DNA of 64,000 bases, taken from contig NZ_JADLZT010000006.1 in assembly GCF_015453285.1 (NCBI RefSeq), positions 1 through 64,000 of the forward strand. The letters run 5' to 3'. The stretch's first letter is position 1, and every line of letters starts with the position of its first letter. This stretch comes from Lysobacter niastensis. Lineage in GTDB: Bacteria > Pseudomonadota > Gammaproteobacteria > Xanthomonadales > Xanthomonadaceae. Made by a program: the position numbers and the translations under genes. Positions 35,129-43,632 of the stretch are shown one piece after another. The notes under the pieces were generated by a model, which saw nothing but the letters and a program-made list of their open reading frames with translations, was not told the DNA's origin and searched no databases.

Positions 35129-36223
35129 TCAGTTGGATGCATGCCTCAGGCGGTCAAGCTCGGCACGGTAGGCGGCACGCGTCGCGCCGTCGCTGAGGGC
35201 CAGTGCGCGCGCCAGCGCCTTGGCGGCACGGCGCGGCTCGTCGTTGTGCAGGTAGGCACGGGCGAGCGCGGAATAGAATCGATGTTCGTCCGGATACAAC
35301 CGGATCGCCCTGCGATAGTGGCGGATCGCCTGCGCGTAGTCACCGGCGCGCTCGTACTGCATCGCCTGCAGCACGTGGTGGAATGGATCCTTGCGTTGCA
35401 CCCGTTCGAGGCGCTGGCGGTATTCGGCCTCGAGGCGGCGATCGCCGATCCGGTTGGCGAGTCCGGCCATGTTGAACAACGCGCCCGGCTCGTCGGGTTC
35501 CAGCGCGAGCGCCCGGTCGTAGGCTTGGCGCGCGCTGACGGCATCGCCCGTCCGCAGGCGGATGACGCCGGCGTTGCTCCAGTGCGGCGCGTAGGCCGGG
35601 TCGAGTTCGAGTGCCCTGGTCATCTGCTGCGCCGCGGCCTCGGCCTGGCCGCGCGCAAGCAGTTCGACCGCGAGGTTGTTGTAGTAATGCGACAGCAGCC
35701 GGGCGTCGCTAACCGGCACCGGATCGTCGCGGGCGATGACCGAACCCCCCGCGACGTCGACGACATAACCTCGGGCACCGATGCGCACCGCGGCATTGAT
35801 GTGGTTGTTGCGATAGACGATGTCGGCGTCCTCGCGCCAGGACAGCGTTTCGCGGATCTCCTGCGGGTACGCGTCCAGGCCAACCTCGCGCGCCAGCGCC
35901 AGGAACAGCATGGTGAAGGCGAGGCAATTGGCGGTGCGGGTGGCATAGGCCTGTTCGACCGCGTAGGTCGCGTCTTCCCGGTAGTCCATGCCCAGCCCGC
36001 TTTGCGCGTCGAACATGAAGTGGGCGAGGCGCTCCAGGCGCTGCGTCTGCGAAGGTGCGCCCTTGAGGACTTCGCGATGCACGCGCTCCCGCAGCTCCGG
36101 CGGCAACGCCATCACCTGCGCTGGTGGCGCGGCCACCGCGACGGCGTCCGGTCCGGGCGCCGGTGCAGGCGTCGTAGCGGGCGCCGAGGCCGCCAGCGCC
36201 AGGGCGATCAACCAGGTGAACAT
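35129..36223 (-). CDS. Exported transglutaminase-like protein with TPR repeats
   Basis: A 364-residue protein: signal peptide (residues 1-16), an Ala/Pro-rich linker, a transglutaminase-like core with the candidate catalytic cysteine in TRTANCLAFTMLFLALAREVG and the His region in INAAVRIGARGYVVDVAGG, then TPR repeats from about residue 200 (ALELDPAYAPHWSNAG, ALALEPDEPGALFNMAG, AIRLYPDEHRFYSALA). It is probably a periplasmic scaffold or amidase. GAGGGG precedes the ATG at 36223. Confidence 0.82.
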   Translation of the reverse strand: MFTWLIALALAASAPATTPAPAPGPDAVAVAAPPAQVMALPPELRERVHREVLKGAPSQTQRLERLAHFMFDAQSGLGMDYREDATYAVEQAYATRTANCLAFTMLFLALAREVGLDAYPQEIRETLSWREDADIVYRNNHINAAVRIGARGYVVDVAGGSVIARDDPVPVSDARLLSHYYNNLAVELLARGQAEAAAQQMTRALELDPAYAPHWSNAGVIRLRTGDAVSARQAYDRALALEPDEPGALFNMAGLANRIGDRRLEAEYRQRLERVQRKDPFHHVLQAMQYERAGDYAQAIRHYRRAIRLYPDEHRFYSALARAYLHNDEPRRAAKALARALALSDGATRAAYRAELDRLRHASN

Positions 36224-36406
36224 CCGCAAACCCCTCGCCGCCGGGGCGGCAGGACGGGTTGCCGTCAGTGTAGTCCCACCGAAGCGCGGTGGCGTGCAGG
36301 CGGCGCGCCGGCGGCGGCAGGATGCCCGATACTCGGCGGCGCCGGGCGGTGGGTCCGGTTTGAGCATTGCCACGAAATCACCGCCACAAACCGGGGAGTT
36401 GGAACC

Positions 36407-36898
36407 ATGTCCGACATCGATCGCGCGTCCCTGCCGTCCACCGCCTGGCTGCAGGTCCTGCTGGGTGGGCTCCTCGTTGCCATCGGCGACATCGTGTTCG
36501 CCACGACGGTGTGGTTTTCGTGGACGCAGGAGGGACTGGTCCGCGTGTTCCAGACCATTGCCGTCGGCGTGCTGGGCAAGGCCAGTTTCGACGGAGGCGC
36601 CGCTTCGGCCTGGCTTGGCGCGGGCCTGCACCTGTCCATGGCCACGCTGTTCGTCGTCGCGTACACGCTGGCGGCGCGGCGCGCTCCGTCGCTGCTGCGG
36701 CGGCTGTGGGTGCTTGGGCCGCTGTACGGCGTGCTGCTCTACGTGGTGATGAACTTCGTGGTGATGCCGCTCTCGCGGGTGGGACGGTCGCCGTCGTTCG
36801 CGCACCTGGACTGGATCACGCTGAGCGTGATCGCGCACATGGTGTTCGGCGTGATCTGCGTGCTGTTCGCGCGGCGGGCGTTGCAGCGCCCGGCATGA
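36407..36898 (+). CDS. Four-helix integral membrane protein
   Basis: A 163-residue protein with four hydrophobic segments (about 16-36, 62-85, 95-115 and 133-155). The pattern WLQVLLGGLLVAIGDIVFA at the start and LYGVLLYVVMNFVVMPLS in the third segment resembles YagU-type inner-membrane proteins of unknown function. GGGGAG precedes the ATG. The long frame that overlaps the antisense TPR gene is not used. Confidence 0.78.
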   Translation: MSDIDRASLPSTAWLQVLLGGLLVAIGDIVFATTVWFSWTQEGLVRVFQTIAVGVLGKASFDGGAASAWLGAGLHLSMATLFVVAYTLAARRAPSLLRRLWVLGPLYGVLLYVVMNFVVMPLSRVGRSPSFAHLDWITLSVIAHMVFGVICVLFARRALQRPA

Positions 36899-36916
36899 AG
36901 TAGCGGGGCGGCTACT
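36899..36916. terminator. Small hairpin between convergent genes
   Basis: A 6-bp stem (AGTAGC / GCTACT) with loop GGGGCG, immediately after one stop and overlapping the stop of the converging cupin gene. TTT follows on the plus strand. Confidence 0.5.
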
Positions 36917-37910
36917 TTCCGGCCAACTGCCGGAGCCGGGCCAGGGTCTCCACCGTCGGCGGTCCGAGCACGCCGCGGCGTTCGGCGGGTATGTGGCTCG
37001 CGGCGTCCTCGTCGGCGAATACGTAGTGGTCCAGCAGCGTCTTCCACGCGTCTCGTTCCGCTCGCGGCAACGAGCGGTACGCGAGGATGCAGTGCATCAG
37101 CGCGTCGAGGCCCGGCTCGACGGCATGGCCGGCAACGATCGCGGGGCGCCACCAGTAATTGACCAGTGCGTTGAGTCGTTCCAGCGACTCGACGTGGTGC
37201 CACCACACTGGCGGGATGTAGATCGCATCGCCGGGTTCGAGTTCGGCGACCTGCGCGTGGGCGAGGGCGTCCTTCAGGCGCGGATAGCGGGGATCGTCCA
37301 CCGCATCGAGCGGCGCAAGGCTGATCGCTGCAGCCGTCGGCGCGAAGTCGAGCGGTCCCACGTAGAGGTTGCGCACCTGCTCCGGCGGAAACAGCGTGAA
37401 GCGCCGGCGTCCGCAGGCGACGACGGCCAGGTTGTGCGAACTGTCGAAGTGCGCGGGCGTGGTGACGCGGTTGCCCATCCACAGGCGAGGCTGCACGGAC
37501 GGGTCGAAGAACGGGATCGAGTGCGCTTCGATCAGGCCGGGCAGGCTGGTGGCGATCAGCGCGCTCTGCATCGCCAGGCCGGGCGTGTCGCCGTCCTGCC
37601 GGCTGTAGGCAGCCAGGCGCTGCAGGACCTGCGTCACGGTGACGCGGAAGTGCTTGTAGTTGAAACCGTCCATGGCCGTGTTGTAGCCGACGAGGCCTTG
37701 CGCCTCGGGCGGCATCAGCAGCGCGTCGACCGGCGTTCCGTTGTCGTGGGCGAGGAGACCTTGCGCGAACGCCGTGTCGGACTGCCGGGCCAGCTTGACG
37801 ATGGGCCAGTCGCGGCACAGGCCGCGCAGCACCCGGGGACGTCCGCCCTCGACGATCTGTTGCAGCAGGTTCGTGCTGTCGAGCGGGAGTTCCCCGATGG
37901 CGGTGGGCAT
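36912..37910 (-). CDS. Cupin-8/JmjC-like oxygenase
   Basis: A 332-residue protein of the cupin-8 (FIH1-like) group of Fe(II)/2-oxoglutarate enzymes. The iron motif is H154-F-D156 in PAHFDSSHN, and the distal His is H238 in IPPVWWHHV. RRRFTLFPPEQ carries the likely 2-oxoglutarate contact. Relatives hydroxylate protein or small-molecule targets; in Xanthomonads they often sit near TonB receptors, but none is here. No signal peptide is seen. Confidence 0.9.
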   Translation of the reverse strand: MPTAIGELPLDSTNLLQQIVEGGRPRVLRGLCRDWPIVKLARQSDTAFAQGLLAHDNGTPVDALLMPPEAQGLVGYNTAMDGFNYKHFRVTVTQVLQRLAAYSRQDGDTPGLAMQSALIATSLPGLIEAHSIPFFDPSVQPRLWMGNRVTTPAHFDSSHNLAVVACGRRRFTLFPPEQVRNLYVGPLDFAPTAAAISLAPLDAVDDPRYPRLKDALAHAQVAELEPGDAIYIPPVWWHHVESLERLNALVNYWWRPAIVAGHAVEPGLDALMHCILAYRSLPRAERDAWKTLLDHYVFADEDAASHIPAERRGVLGPPTVETLARLRQLAGK

Positions 37911-37981
37911 GCGCGTGTGGAGCCGGTAAGTGCGTTTGCCGATCCTAACCGGGTGGGCGCCGGCTGCGTGCAGGAAAACGA

Positions 37982-38005
37982 AAGGCCCGCCGGGTGGCGG
38001 GCCTT
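37982..38005 (-). terminator. Intrinsic terminator of the BlaI/M56 operon
   Basis: A 10-bp perfect stem (AAGGCCCGCC / GGCGGGCCTT) with a 4-nt loop, 27 nt past the stop of the M56 gene. On the minus strand a T-rich run (TTTCGTTTTCC) overlaps and follows it. Confidence 0.8.
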
Positions 38006-38032
38006 CCGGTGCATGTCATGCAAAGCAACGCA

Positions 38033-39955
38033 TCATTGGCGGGTGCGGCCCGGTGCGGGCAGGGCAAGCCCCTTGGCCAGCGCCTCGTCGATCAGCTTCT
38101 GGGTTTCGCGCTCGGCCTGATCCGACAGTTTGTCCATCTGTTCGCCCAGGGCGTCCATCTGTTTGCCCAATGCGTCCATCGGCTTGCTGGCTTCGTCCAT
38201 CTGCCTGCTCAATGCATCCATTGGCTCCGACTGCTTGTCCATGCGCCGGGCTTCGGCATCCATCAGCTCTCCTTCGTGCTCGAACTGGCGGCCAATCGCC
38301 TCCTGCTGATCGGCGAGCGCTTCCATCTGGCGTTCCAGTTCCTTGTACTGGGCCTGGTCGGCCTTGACGAGAGCCGCGGTCACCTTCACCTGTTGCTCGC
38401 TCAGCTTCGTCTGCTGCTGACCAAGGGCATCCATGCGCTTGGAGATCTCCTCCATGGCGGCGCTGGAGGTGTACTGCGTCGACAACTTCTCCATCTGCTC
38501 GCCGAGCGCCTCCATCTTGTCGCCGTGCACTTCCATCTGATCGCCGAGCGCATCCATCTGCGCGCTGAGCTTGTCGGTCTCACGCCACGCAGAGTGCGCG
38601 CGCGACACGATGGACGGATCGACGACGACGTAGGCCTTGTCGTCGCGGCGGAACCAGAGGAAATCATCCGACAGGCTGCGCTGCGCGTTGCGGATGGCAT
38701 CGATGTCCTTCGACGAGCCATGCATCGTAAAGCCGTCCTGGCCCTTGCGGACGAGGCCATAGGCCTGGCGCGGCGCCTTGTCGTCGCTGAGGCGGATAGT
38801 GCTTGAATCCCTCACCGTCACGGCCTTCGCTGCTGGCTGCGCGGCGTTCGCGGTCTTTGCTTGGGCTGCAGGCTGCGCGGCCGCGGCGCTCGTGGCCTTG
38901 GCGGCCGGGGTCGCCTGGACTGCGGGCGTCACGACCTCAGGCTTGGTGATCTGCGCATGGGCGTAGAAGGCGACGCATGCGGCGGCCAGGCCGATCAGCG
39001 GGAAGGCGAGGCGTCCATCGCGGCTGCGTGCGGGACGGACGAGCTGTTCGATACGGGACATGAGGTGGCCTCCGTGGGCGGCTTGCGCGAGGTGGAATGA
39101 CGGCTGTGGATGCGACTGCGAGAGCAGGTCGGACAGTTCGGAGAGGGCCAGCGCGAGGCGGCGCGGTTCGCCGGTCGCTTCGGCGGCGAGGCGGTCGGCG
39201 ATGTGTTCGCGTTCGTCGCGGATCCGGCGCGACAGCCACCACGTCACGGGGTGGTAGAACAGCAGCGCCTCGACCACGCCCTGCAGCAGGTTGACCAGGT
39301 AGTCGTGGCGTCGGATATGCGCCAGCTCGTGGGCGAGCAGGGCTTCGATCAGGTCGGTGGGCATGCGCGTCAGCAAAGCGGTGGGTAGCAGCACCACCGG
39401 TCGCCACCAGCCCGCCGACGCCGGCGAGTCGATCGCGTCGACGAGTTGCAGCGCGACCGGACGGCGGATGCCGAAGCGCTGGCAGAGGGCATCCAGCCGC
39501 GCCTGCCAGGCGGCCTGCATCGGGCCTTGCGGGGTTGCACGCAGGCGGCGGATCCAGGCCACGCCCATCGCCATGCGCAGCGACAGAGCGCATGCACCGG
39601 CGGCCCACATCGCGACGATCCACGGCAGGCTGTCTTCGATGCGCGGCGACCAGGTTTCGATTTGCATCATCGGCGCCGCCGCGGTCGTCTCGAAGCTGGT
39701 CACGCCCGCGGCCGAAAGCAGCATCGGCGACTCAGCCACTGTGGACTGGCCCAACTGCGCCACCACGCTGGCCAGCGGCACGAGCAGGCAGGCCAGCAGC
39801 GCGATGCACGCCACCGCGTAACGCTTCTGTGGACGCGCGTTGCGCAGGCATTGCAGCGCGACCGCCGCGAGCAGTCCGATCAGCGCGCCCTGCCAGAGGA
39901 AGTGCAGCAGCGCACGGCCGAGCACCTGGACCAGTTCCGGCATCAGTCCATTCAT
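38033..39955 (-). CDS. BlaR1-like M56 metallopeptidase with Met-rich heptads
   Basis: A 640-residue membrane protein. The first 320 residues are the BlaR1/MecR1-type M56 core: several hydrophobic helices and the zinc motif H209-E-L-A-H213 in LLAHELAHIRRHDY, with a later EREHIADRLA. After the last membrane helix (about 315-335) come an Ala-rich linker and a periplasmic-type tail with two blocks of heptads (466-493 and 578-612) carrying Met at the second position. No penicillin-binding sensor domain is present, so the signal is not a beta-lactam. The start overlaps the blaI-like stop (ATGA). Confidence 0.9.
   Translation of the reverse strand: MNGLMPELVQVLGRALLHFLWQGALIGLLAAVALQCLRNARPQKRYAVACIALLACLLVPLASVVAQLGQSTVAESPMLLSAAGVTSFETTAAAPMMQIETWSPRIEDSLPWIVAMWAAGACALSLRMAMGVAWIRRLRATPQGPMQAAWQARLDALCQRFGIRRPVALQLVDAIDSPASAGWWRPVVLLPTALLTRMPTDLIEALLAHELAHIRRHDYLVNLLQGVVEALLFYHPVTWWLSRRIRDEREHIADRLAAEATGEPRRLALALSELSDLLSQSHPQPSFHLAQAAHGGHLMSRIEQLVRPARSRDGRLAFPLIGLAAACVAFYAHAQITKPEVVTPAVQATPAAKATSAAAAQPAAQAKTANAAQPAAKAVTVRDSSTIRLSDDKAPRQAYGLVRKGQDGFTMHGSSKDIDAIRNAQRSLSDDFLWFRRDDKAYVVVDPSIVSRAHSAWRETDKLSAQMDALGDQMEVHGDKMEALGEQMEKLSTQYTSSAAMEEISKRMDALGQQQTKLSEQQVKVTAALVKADQAQYKELERQMEALADQQEAIGRQFEHEGELMDAEARRMDKQSEPMDALSRQMDEASKPMDALGKQMDALGEQMDKLSDQAERETQKLIDEALAKGLALPAPGRTRQ
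38120..38560 (-). repeat. Degenerate 21-bp repeats encoding MxxL heptads
   Basis: Inside the M56 gene, runs of 21-bp units encode 7-residue repeats of the type QMDALGx: four in a row at residues 466-493 and five at 578-612, with scattered single copies between. They predict a coiled coil with one Met per turn pair. Confidence 0.8.
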
Positions 39956-40353
39956 CGCGGTTCTCCCTTGCCGGCGTCCTGCTTCAGGAGCTGGCGGATC
40001 TCGTCGCGTTCCTTGTCGGTGACGTGGCTGCTCAGCGCGGCCAGCACCAGGTCCTTGCCGGAACCGGAGAAGGCCTTCTGGATCAGGTCGCGCAGCAGGT
40101 TGGTCTGCAACGCGTCCTGTGCATGCGCGGCGGCATAGACGTGCGAGCGCTGGCTTTCGTCGCGGATCAGCAAGCCCTTGCCGTGCATCACCTGCATCAG
40201 CCGCAGCACGTTGGCGTAGGCCAGGTCGGGGACCTCGGCCAGTCGGGCGTGATGCACGTCCTTCACCGTCGACGGCCCCAGCTTCCAGATCACCCGCAGC
40301 AGGTCGAGTTCGGCGGCGGTGGGCTTGGGCGGCTTGGCGGGTTTCCTGGACAT
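39952..40353 (-). CDS. BlaI/MecI/CopY-family repressor
   Basis: A 133-residue winged-helix repressor: PTAAELDLLRVIWKLGPSTVKDVHHARLAEVPDLAYANVLRLMQVMHGKGLL is the DNA-binding half, and the C-terminal helices (LLRDLIQKAFSGSGKDLVLAALSSH) are the dimerisation and cleavage region. It should repress its own operon until the downstream M56 protease is activated. An ATG at 40383 is an alternative start, but it would lie almost inside the putative promoter. Neither start has a strong ribosome-binding site. Confidence 0.9.
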   Translation of the reverse strand: MSRKPAKPPKPTAAELDLLRVIWKLGPSTVKDVHHARLAEVPDLAYANVLRLMQVMHGKGLLIRDESQRSHVYAAAHAQDALQTNLLRDLIQKAFSGSGKDLVLAALSSHVTDKERDEIRQLLKQDAGKGEPR

Positions 40354-40394
40354 TGCGGCTACCGGGACGGGCTTGGTGAGCATGCTGGAACAAG

Positions 40395-40425
40395 TAGACG
40401 CGTTTGTCTAGACCATTTTGTCTAG
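40395..40425. promoter_or_regulatory. Candidate BlaI-type operator in a divergent region
   Basis: The layout is TAGAC-6-GTCTAGAC-6-GTCTAG: a central 8-bp palindrome (40406-40413) flanked by half-sites at equal spacing, giving two overlapping TAGAC-N6-GTCTA inverted repeats. On the minus strand TAGACA boxes resemble a -35. It lies 42 bp from the repressor start and 54 bp from the CapA-like start. Confidence 0.7.
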
Positions 40426-40479
40426 GCCGTAAGTCATGGGTCGGCCTCGGCTCATACGGCCGGGGCTAGCATCTGCGTC

Positions 40480-41718
40480 ATGCAGGACCGCAGATGCTTT
40501 CTGCGTTGCTCGGGCGGCATCGTGCTCGGTGCGATGGCCGGGATGGCGGGCGCGTCGATGCTGGCTGCTGCTTCGCCCGGCGCGGTAAGCGAGCCCAGGC
40601 CCGCGGCCGGCGCGAGGCAACCCATCCGCTTGTTCCTGTGCGGCGACGTGATGCTCGGGCGTGGAATCGACCAGATCCTGCCGTATCCGTCGGACCCCGC
40701 CCTGCATGAGGCCTTCGTGCGCGACGCGCGGGACGATCTCGAACTGGCCCTGCGAACCGGCGCGGAGATTCCGGTTCCGGCGCAGTTCGACTACGTCTGG
40801 GGCGACGCGCTGGAAGTGCTCGCGTCGAGGCGCCCGCAACTGCGCATCATCAATCTCGAAACCAGCATCACGCGCAGCGACCGGCCGTGGCCAAAGGGCA
40901 TCCAGTACCGCATGCACCCACGCAATGCGCCGTGCCTGACGGCGGCGCGCATCGATTGCTGCGTGCTGGCCAACAACCACGTGCTCGACTGGTCGCGCGA
41001 AGGGTTGCTGGAAACGCTACGGACACTGCGTCGCCTGCGCATCGCAACGGCGGGTGCGGGCGCCGACGGCGAATCGGCCCGCGCGCCTGCCGAGCTGCCG
41101 TTGGGCGACGGCGCGCGATTGCTGGTGTTCGCCGCCGCGACGGGGGACTCGGGCGTACCGGAAGCCTGGGCTGCGGACGACAGACGCCCAGGCATCTGGC
41201 GTCTGTCCGACCTTTCGGACGCGACGGTGTCGTCGATCGCCGCCGAGGTGGCGCGCCACCGGCAGCCGCTGGATCGCGTGGTGATGTCCCTGCATTGGGG
41301 CGACAACTGGGGCTATGACCTGGCGCCCGGACAACGCGTGTTTGCGCACGCGCTCATCGACCAGGCAGGCGTCGATCTCGTGCACGGCCATTCATCGCAC
41401 CATCCGCGCACGCTCGAGGTGCACAACGGACGACTGGTCCTCTATGGCTGCGGCGACTTTCTCAACGACTACGAGGGCATCCGCGGCCACGAGGCATTCC
41501 GCGGCGAGCTGGGCGCGATGTACTTCCCGCAGCTCGATGCCACGAGCGGTGCTTTGCTTGGAATCGAACTGGTGCCGACGCGGGTGCAGCGTTTCCGCAT
41601 CAATCGCGTGGGAGACGAGGATCGCCGCTGGCTGCTGGCGATGCTGCAGCGCGAGTACGGCCGCTTTGGCGCGCGCGTGTCGCCGCTGCCCGGCGGCGGT
41701 TTCGCGGTGTCGTGGTGA
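40480..41718 (+). CDS. Tat-exported CapA-family protein
   Basis: A 412-residue CapA/PgsA-type protein (calcineurin-like metallophosphoesterase fold, named for poly-gamma-glutamate capsule synthesis). A twin-arginine leader (DRRCFLRCSGG, residues 3-13) starts it. Family motifs are FLCGDVMLGRGID, INLETSIT, CVLANNHVLDW, SLHWGDNWG and HGHSSHHPRTLEVHNGRLVLYGCGDF. No other capsule gene is nearby. It shares its upstream region with the BlaI-type repressor, so it may belong to that regulon (inference). Confidence 0.9.
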   Translation: MQDRRCFLRCSGGIVLGAMAGMAGASMLAAASPGAVSEPRPAAGARQPIRLFLCGDVMLGRGIDQILPYPSDPALHEAFVRDARDDLELALRTGAEIPVPAQFDYVWGDALEVLASRRPQLRIINLETSITRSDRPWPKGIQYRMHPRNAPCLTAARIDCCVLANNHVLDWSREGLLETLRTLRRLRIATAGAGADGESARAPAELPLGDGARLLVFAAATGDSGVPEAWAADDRRPGIWRLSDLSDATVSSIAAEVARHRQPLDRVVMSLHWGDNWGYDLAPGQRVFAHALIDQAGVDLVHGHSSHHPRTLEVHNGRLVLYGCGDFLNDYEGIRGHEAFRGELGAMYFPQLDATSGALLGIELVPTRVQRFRINRVGDEDRRWLLAMLQREYGRFGARVSPLPGGGFAVSW

Positions 41719-41722
41719 CGAC

Positions 41723-41749
41723 GCGGGACGGAGCCGGACTCCGTCCCGC
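41723..41749. terminator. Bidirectional terminator hairpin
   Basis: An 11-bp perfect stem (GCGGGACGGAG / CTCCGTCCCGC) with loop CCGGA, between the converging CapA-like and metalloprotease-like genes. Confidence 0.75.
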
Positions 41750-41759
41750 CACGTCCGCA

Positions 41760-43070
41760 TCAGGGACGCTCGAACACCAGTTCGGTCGAGTACTGCGTAT
41801 CGCCTGCCAGGTCGGGGTCGTAGCTCATGCCCGGACCGGGCAGCACGGTCACGGCGATCGTGGCGCGGCCGTTGCTGCCGAAGCGCAGGCGTGCGGGGCC
41901 CGATGCCAGGTTGAGGACCGCATCGCCCGAGCCGTTGCCGACGGTCTGCACGACCGATCGCGCCGGCCCCTGTGTGCCGGACTTGAACGAGACATTGAGC
42001 TCGATCGGATCGGACGGGCCACGAACCACCGTGATGTAGGCGCTGCCGAGCATCTGCGCATCGACGCGGATGGACGTCTTGGACGAGCCGCTTCCGCGGG
42101 TGTGGATGCGCGGCGACACCTCGGCCAGCACGGCGCCATCGGTGAAGAAGCCCATCGTTCCGGCACGGCTGCCGGTATACCAGCGTGCGCGGCTGAATCC
42201 GACGATGGAGTCGAAGAATGTCGTGCCTTCCTCGCCGAGCAGTTCATCGAGCGCATCGACGAAGTCGGGTTCGTTCTTGGTTGGATCGGTCTCCGCACCC
42301 GGCGGGTTGATGCTCAGCAGCCACATCTCGTTGGTGAAGCCGAGCCCGTTGTTGAAATGGCGGCGACTCACGTAGTCGAAGTACAGCGCACCGCCGTACA
42401 TGGACCAGGTGCGGAACGCGTCGTCGCGGAACGGGCTCCAGTCGGGCCGGGCCTGGAAGTCAGCCCAGGCGAACGACAGGCGCGCGAAGCCATAGCGTCG
42501 CGCCTCCCAGAACGTCGCATCGGCCTCGAAGATCGGGAAGTCCTCCCACCAGTCGGTGGCCGCCTGGTGACTGGCATGACGGAACTCGTGGTAGATGTTC
42601 GCGCGACGTTCCTCGAAGGTAGCGCCGTACTTGCCCCAGGGATCGAGCACGATATAGGTCGCGGCGTCGTCCCACCACGTAGCGTCGTTGCCCGTCACCG
42701 AGTCGACGTAGAGCGTGTCGATCCCACGCCACAGATACACATCGAGCTTGCCATTGGGCGGCGCGATGCCGTTGTCGCTGAGCGGCGGCAGCGCATGGTT
42801 GACGACGATCTGGTGTTGCCAGGCGCCTTCGAGGTGGCCGAGCACTTCGACCGCCATCGCCAGGTCGCCGGCGTCGGTGTAGTGGACGACGAAATGGTCG
42901 GACTGGTTCGGCGCCTGGTCGCCGATGGCATAGGGCCAGTATTGCGGCGTCTGCCAGGGTGTCGTGTTCTTCGGTACCGCTGGTTTGGCGGCCTGCGCGA
43001 CGGCCGGAACGGCCAGAACGAGCGCCAACAGAATCGGCGCGCACAGGATGGGCATCAACCGTCGTGTCAT
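41760..43070 (-). CDS. Exported HExxH putative metalloprotease
   Basis: A 436-residue exported protein with a signal peptide (residues 5-27, AVAQA-A). A zinc-protease motif HExxH is present as H161-E-F-R-H165 in NIYHEFRHASHQ, followed by FPIFEADATFWEARRYG, which could supply the third ligand Glu. This resembles the MXAN_6640 group of putative metalloproteases. The C-terminal 130 residues are beta-rich (ITVVRGPSDPIELNVSF, GRATIAVTVLPG), like a secretion or adhesion domain. GGGGAG precedes the ATG. Confidence 0.8.
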   Translation of the reverse strand: MTRRLMPILCAPILLALVLAVPAVAQAAKPAVPKNTTPWQTPQYWPYAIGDQAPNQSDHFVVHYTDAGDLAMAVEVLGHLEGAWQHQIVVNHALPPLSDNGIAPPNGKLDVYLWRGIDTLYVDSVTGNDATWWDDAATYIVLDPWGKYGATFEERRANIYHEFRHASHQAATDWWEDFPIFEADATFWEARRYGFARLSFAWADFQARPDWSPFRDDAFRTWSMYGGALYFDYVSRRHFNNGLGFTNEMWLLSINPPGAETDPTKNEPDFVDALDELLGEEGTTFFDSIVGFSRARWYTGSRAGTMGFFTDGAVLAEVSPRIHTRGSGSSKTSIRVDAQMLGSAYITVVRGPSDPIELNVSFKSGTQGPARSVVQTVGNGSGDAVLNLASGPARLRFGSNGRATIAVTVLPGPGMSYDPDLAGDTQYSTELVFERP

Positions 43071-43320
43071 GACTGCTTTCTCCCCGGAAGGAAAAACCAT
43101 GGACGAACATCGATCGCATCGGATGGCGCCCGAATCCCCCGACCGGGCACAGCAAGCGTAGGAGAACCGGCGGCGCGAGGTGTGCGCTATGCGCGCGCAG
43201 GCCGGCCATCGCGCGGATCGCGGATGAATGGTGGAAAGCAGGCGGACCGCCGGTCCCTGACGCCGGATTCAGGCGCGCGGCGTTATCCTCGCCGCCTCAT
43301 CCATGAGTGGGAGACACGCC

Positions 43321-43587
43321 ATGGCGACCGGTTGGGCCGGCGACGGCGCCGTACAGGACCAGATCGACGCGACCGTCAAGGACGCGATCAAGCGGGCGCG
43401 CAGCCAGTTGCCGCAGGGCCCGGGCCTGACGCATTGCGAGGAATGCGAGGCCGCGATTCCCGAGGCGCGGCGCAAGGCCTTGCCCGGCGTACGCCTGTGC
43501 GTGAACTGCCAGGAAGCGCACGACCGTGAGGAGTCGGCGCACAGCGGCTACAACCGCCGCGGCAGCAAGGACAGCCAGCTGCGCTGA
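43321..43587 (+). CDS. DksA/TraR-type C4 zinc-finger protein (YbiI-like)
   Basis: An 88-residue protein with a four-cysteine zinc finger, CEEC...CVNC (HCEECEAAIPEARRKALPGVRLCVNCQ), typical of the DksA/TraR superfamily. It lacks the long coiled coil of DksA, matching the short YbiI/YbiA-like members. It may touch RNA polymerase, but this is unproven. ATG at 43321 with GGGAG upstream is preferred to the ATG six codons earlier. Confidence 0.9.
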   Translation: MATGWAGDGAVQDQIDATVKDAIKRARSQLPQGPGLTHCEECEAAIPEARRKALPGVRLCVNCQEAHDREESAHSGYNRRGSKDSQLR

Positions 43588-43632
43588 GCGCGGAGCGGCT
43601 TCGAACTGAGCGTCGTGCAGCTTGGCCGCGCC

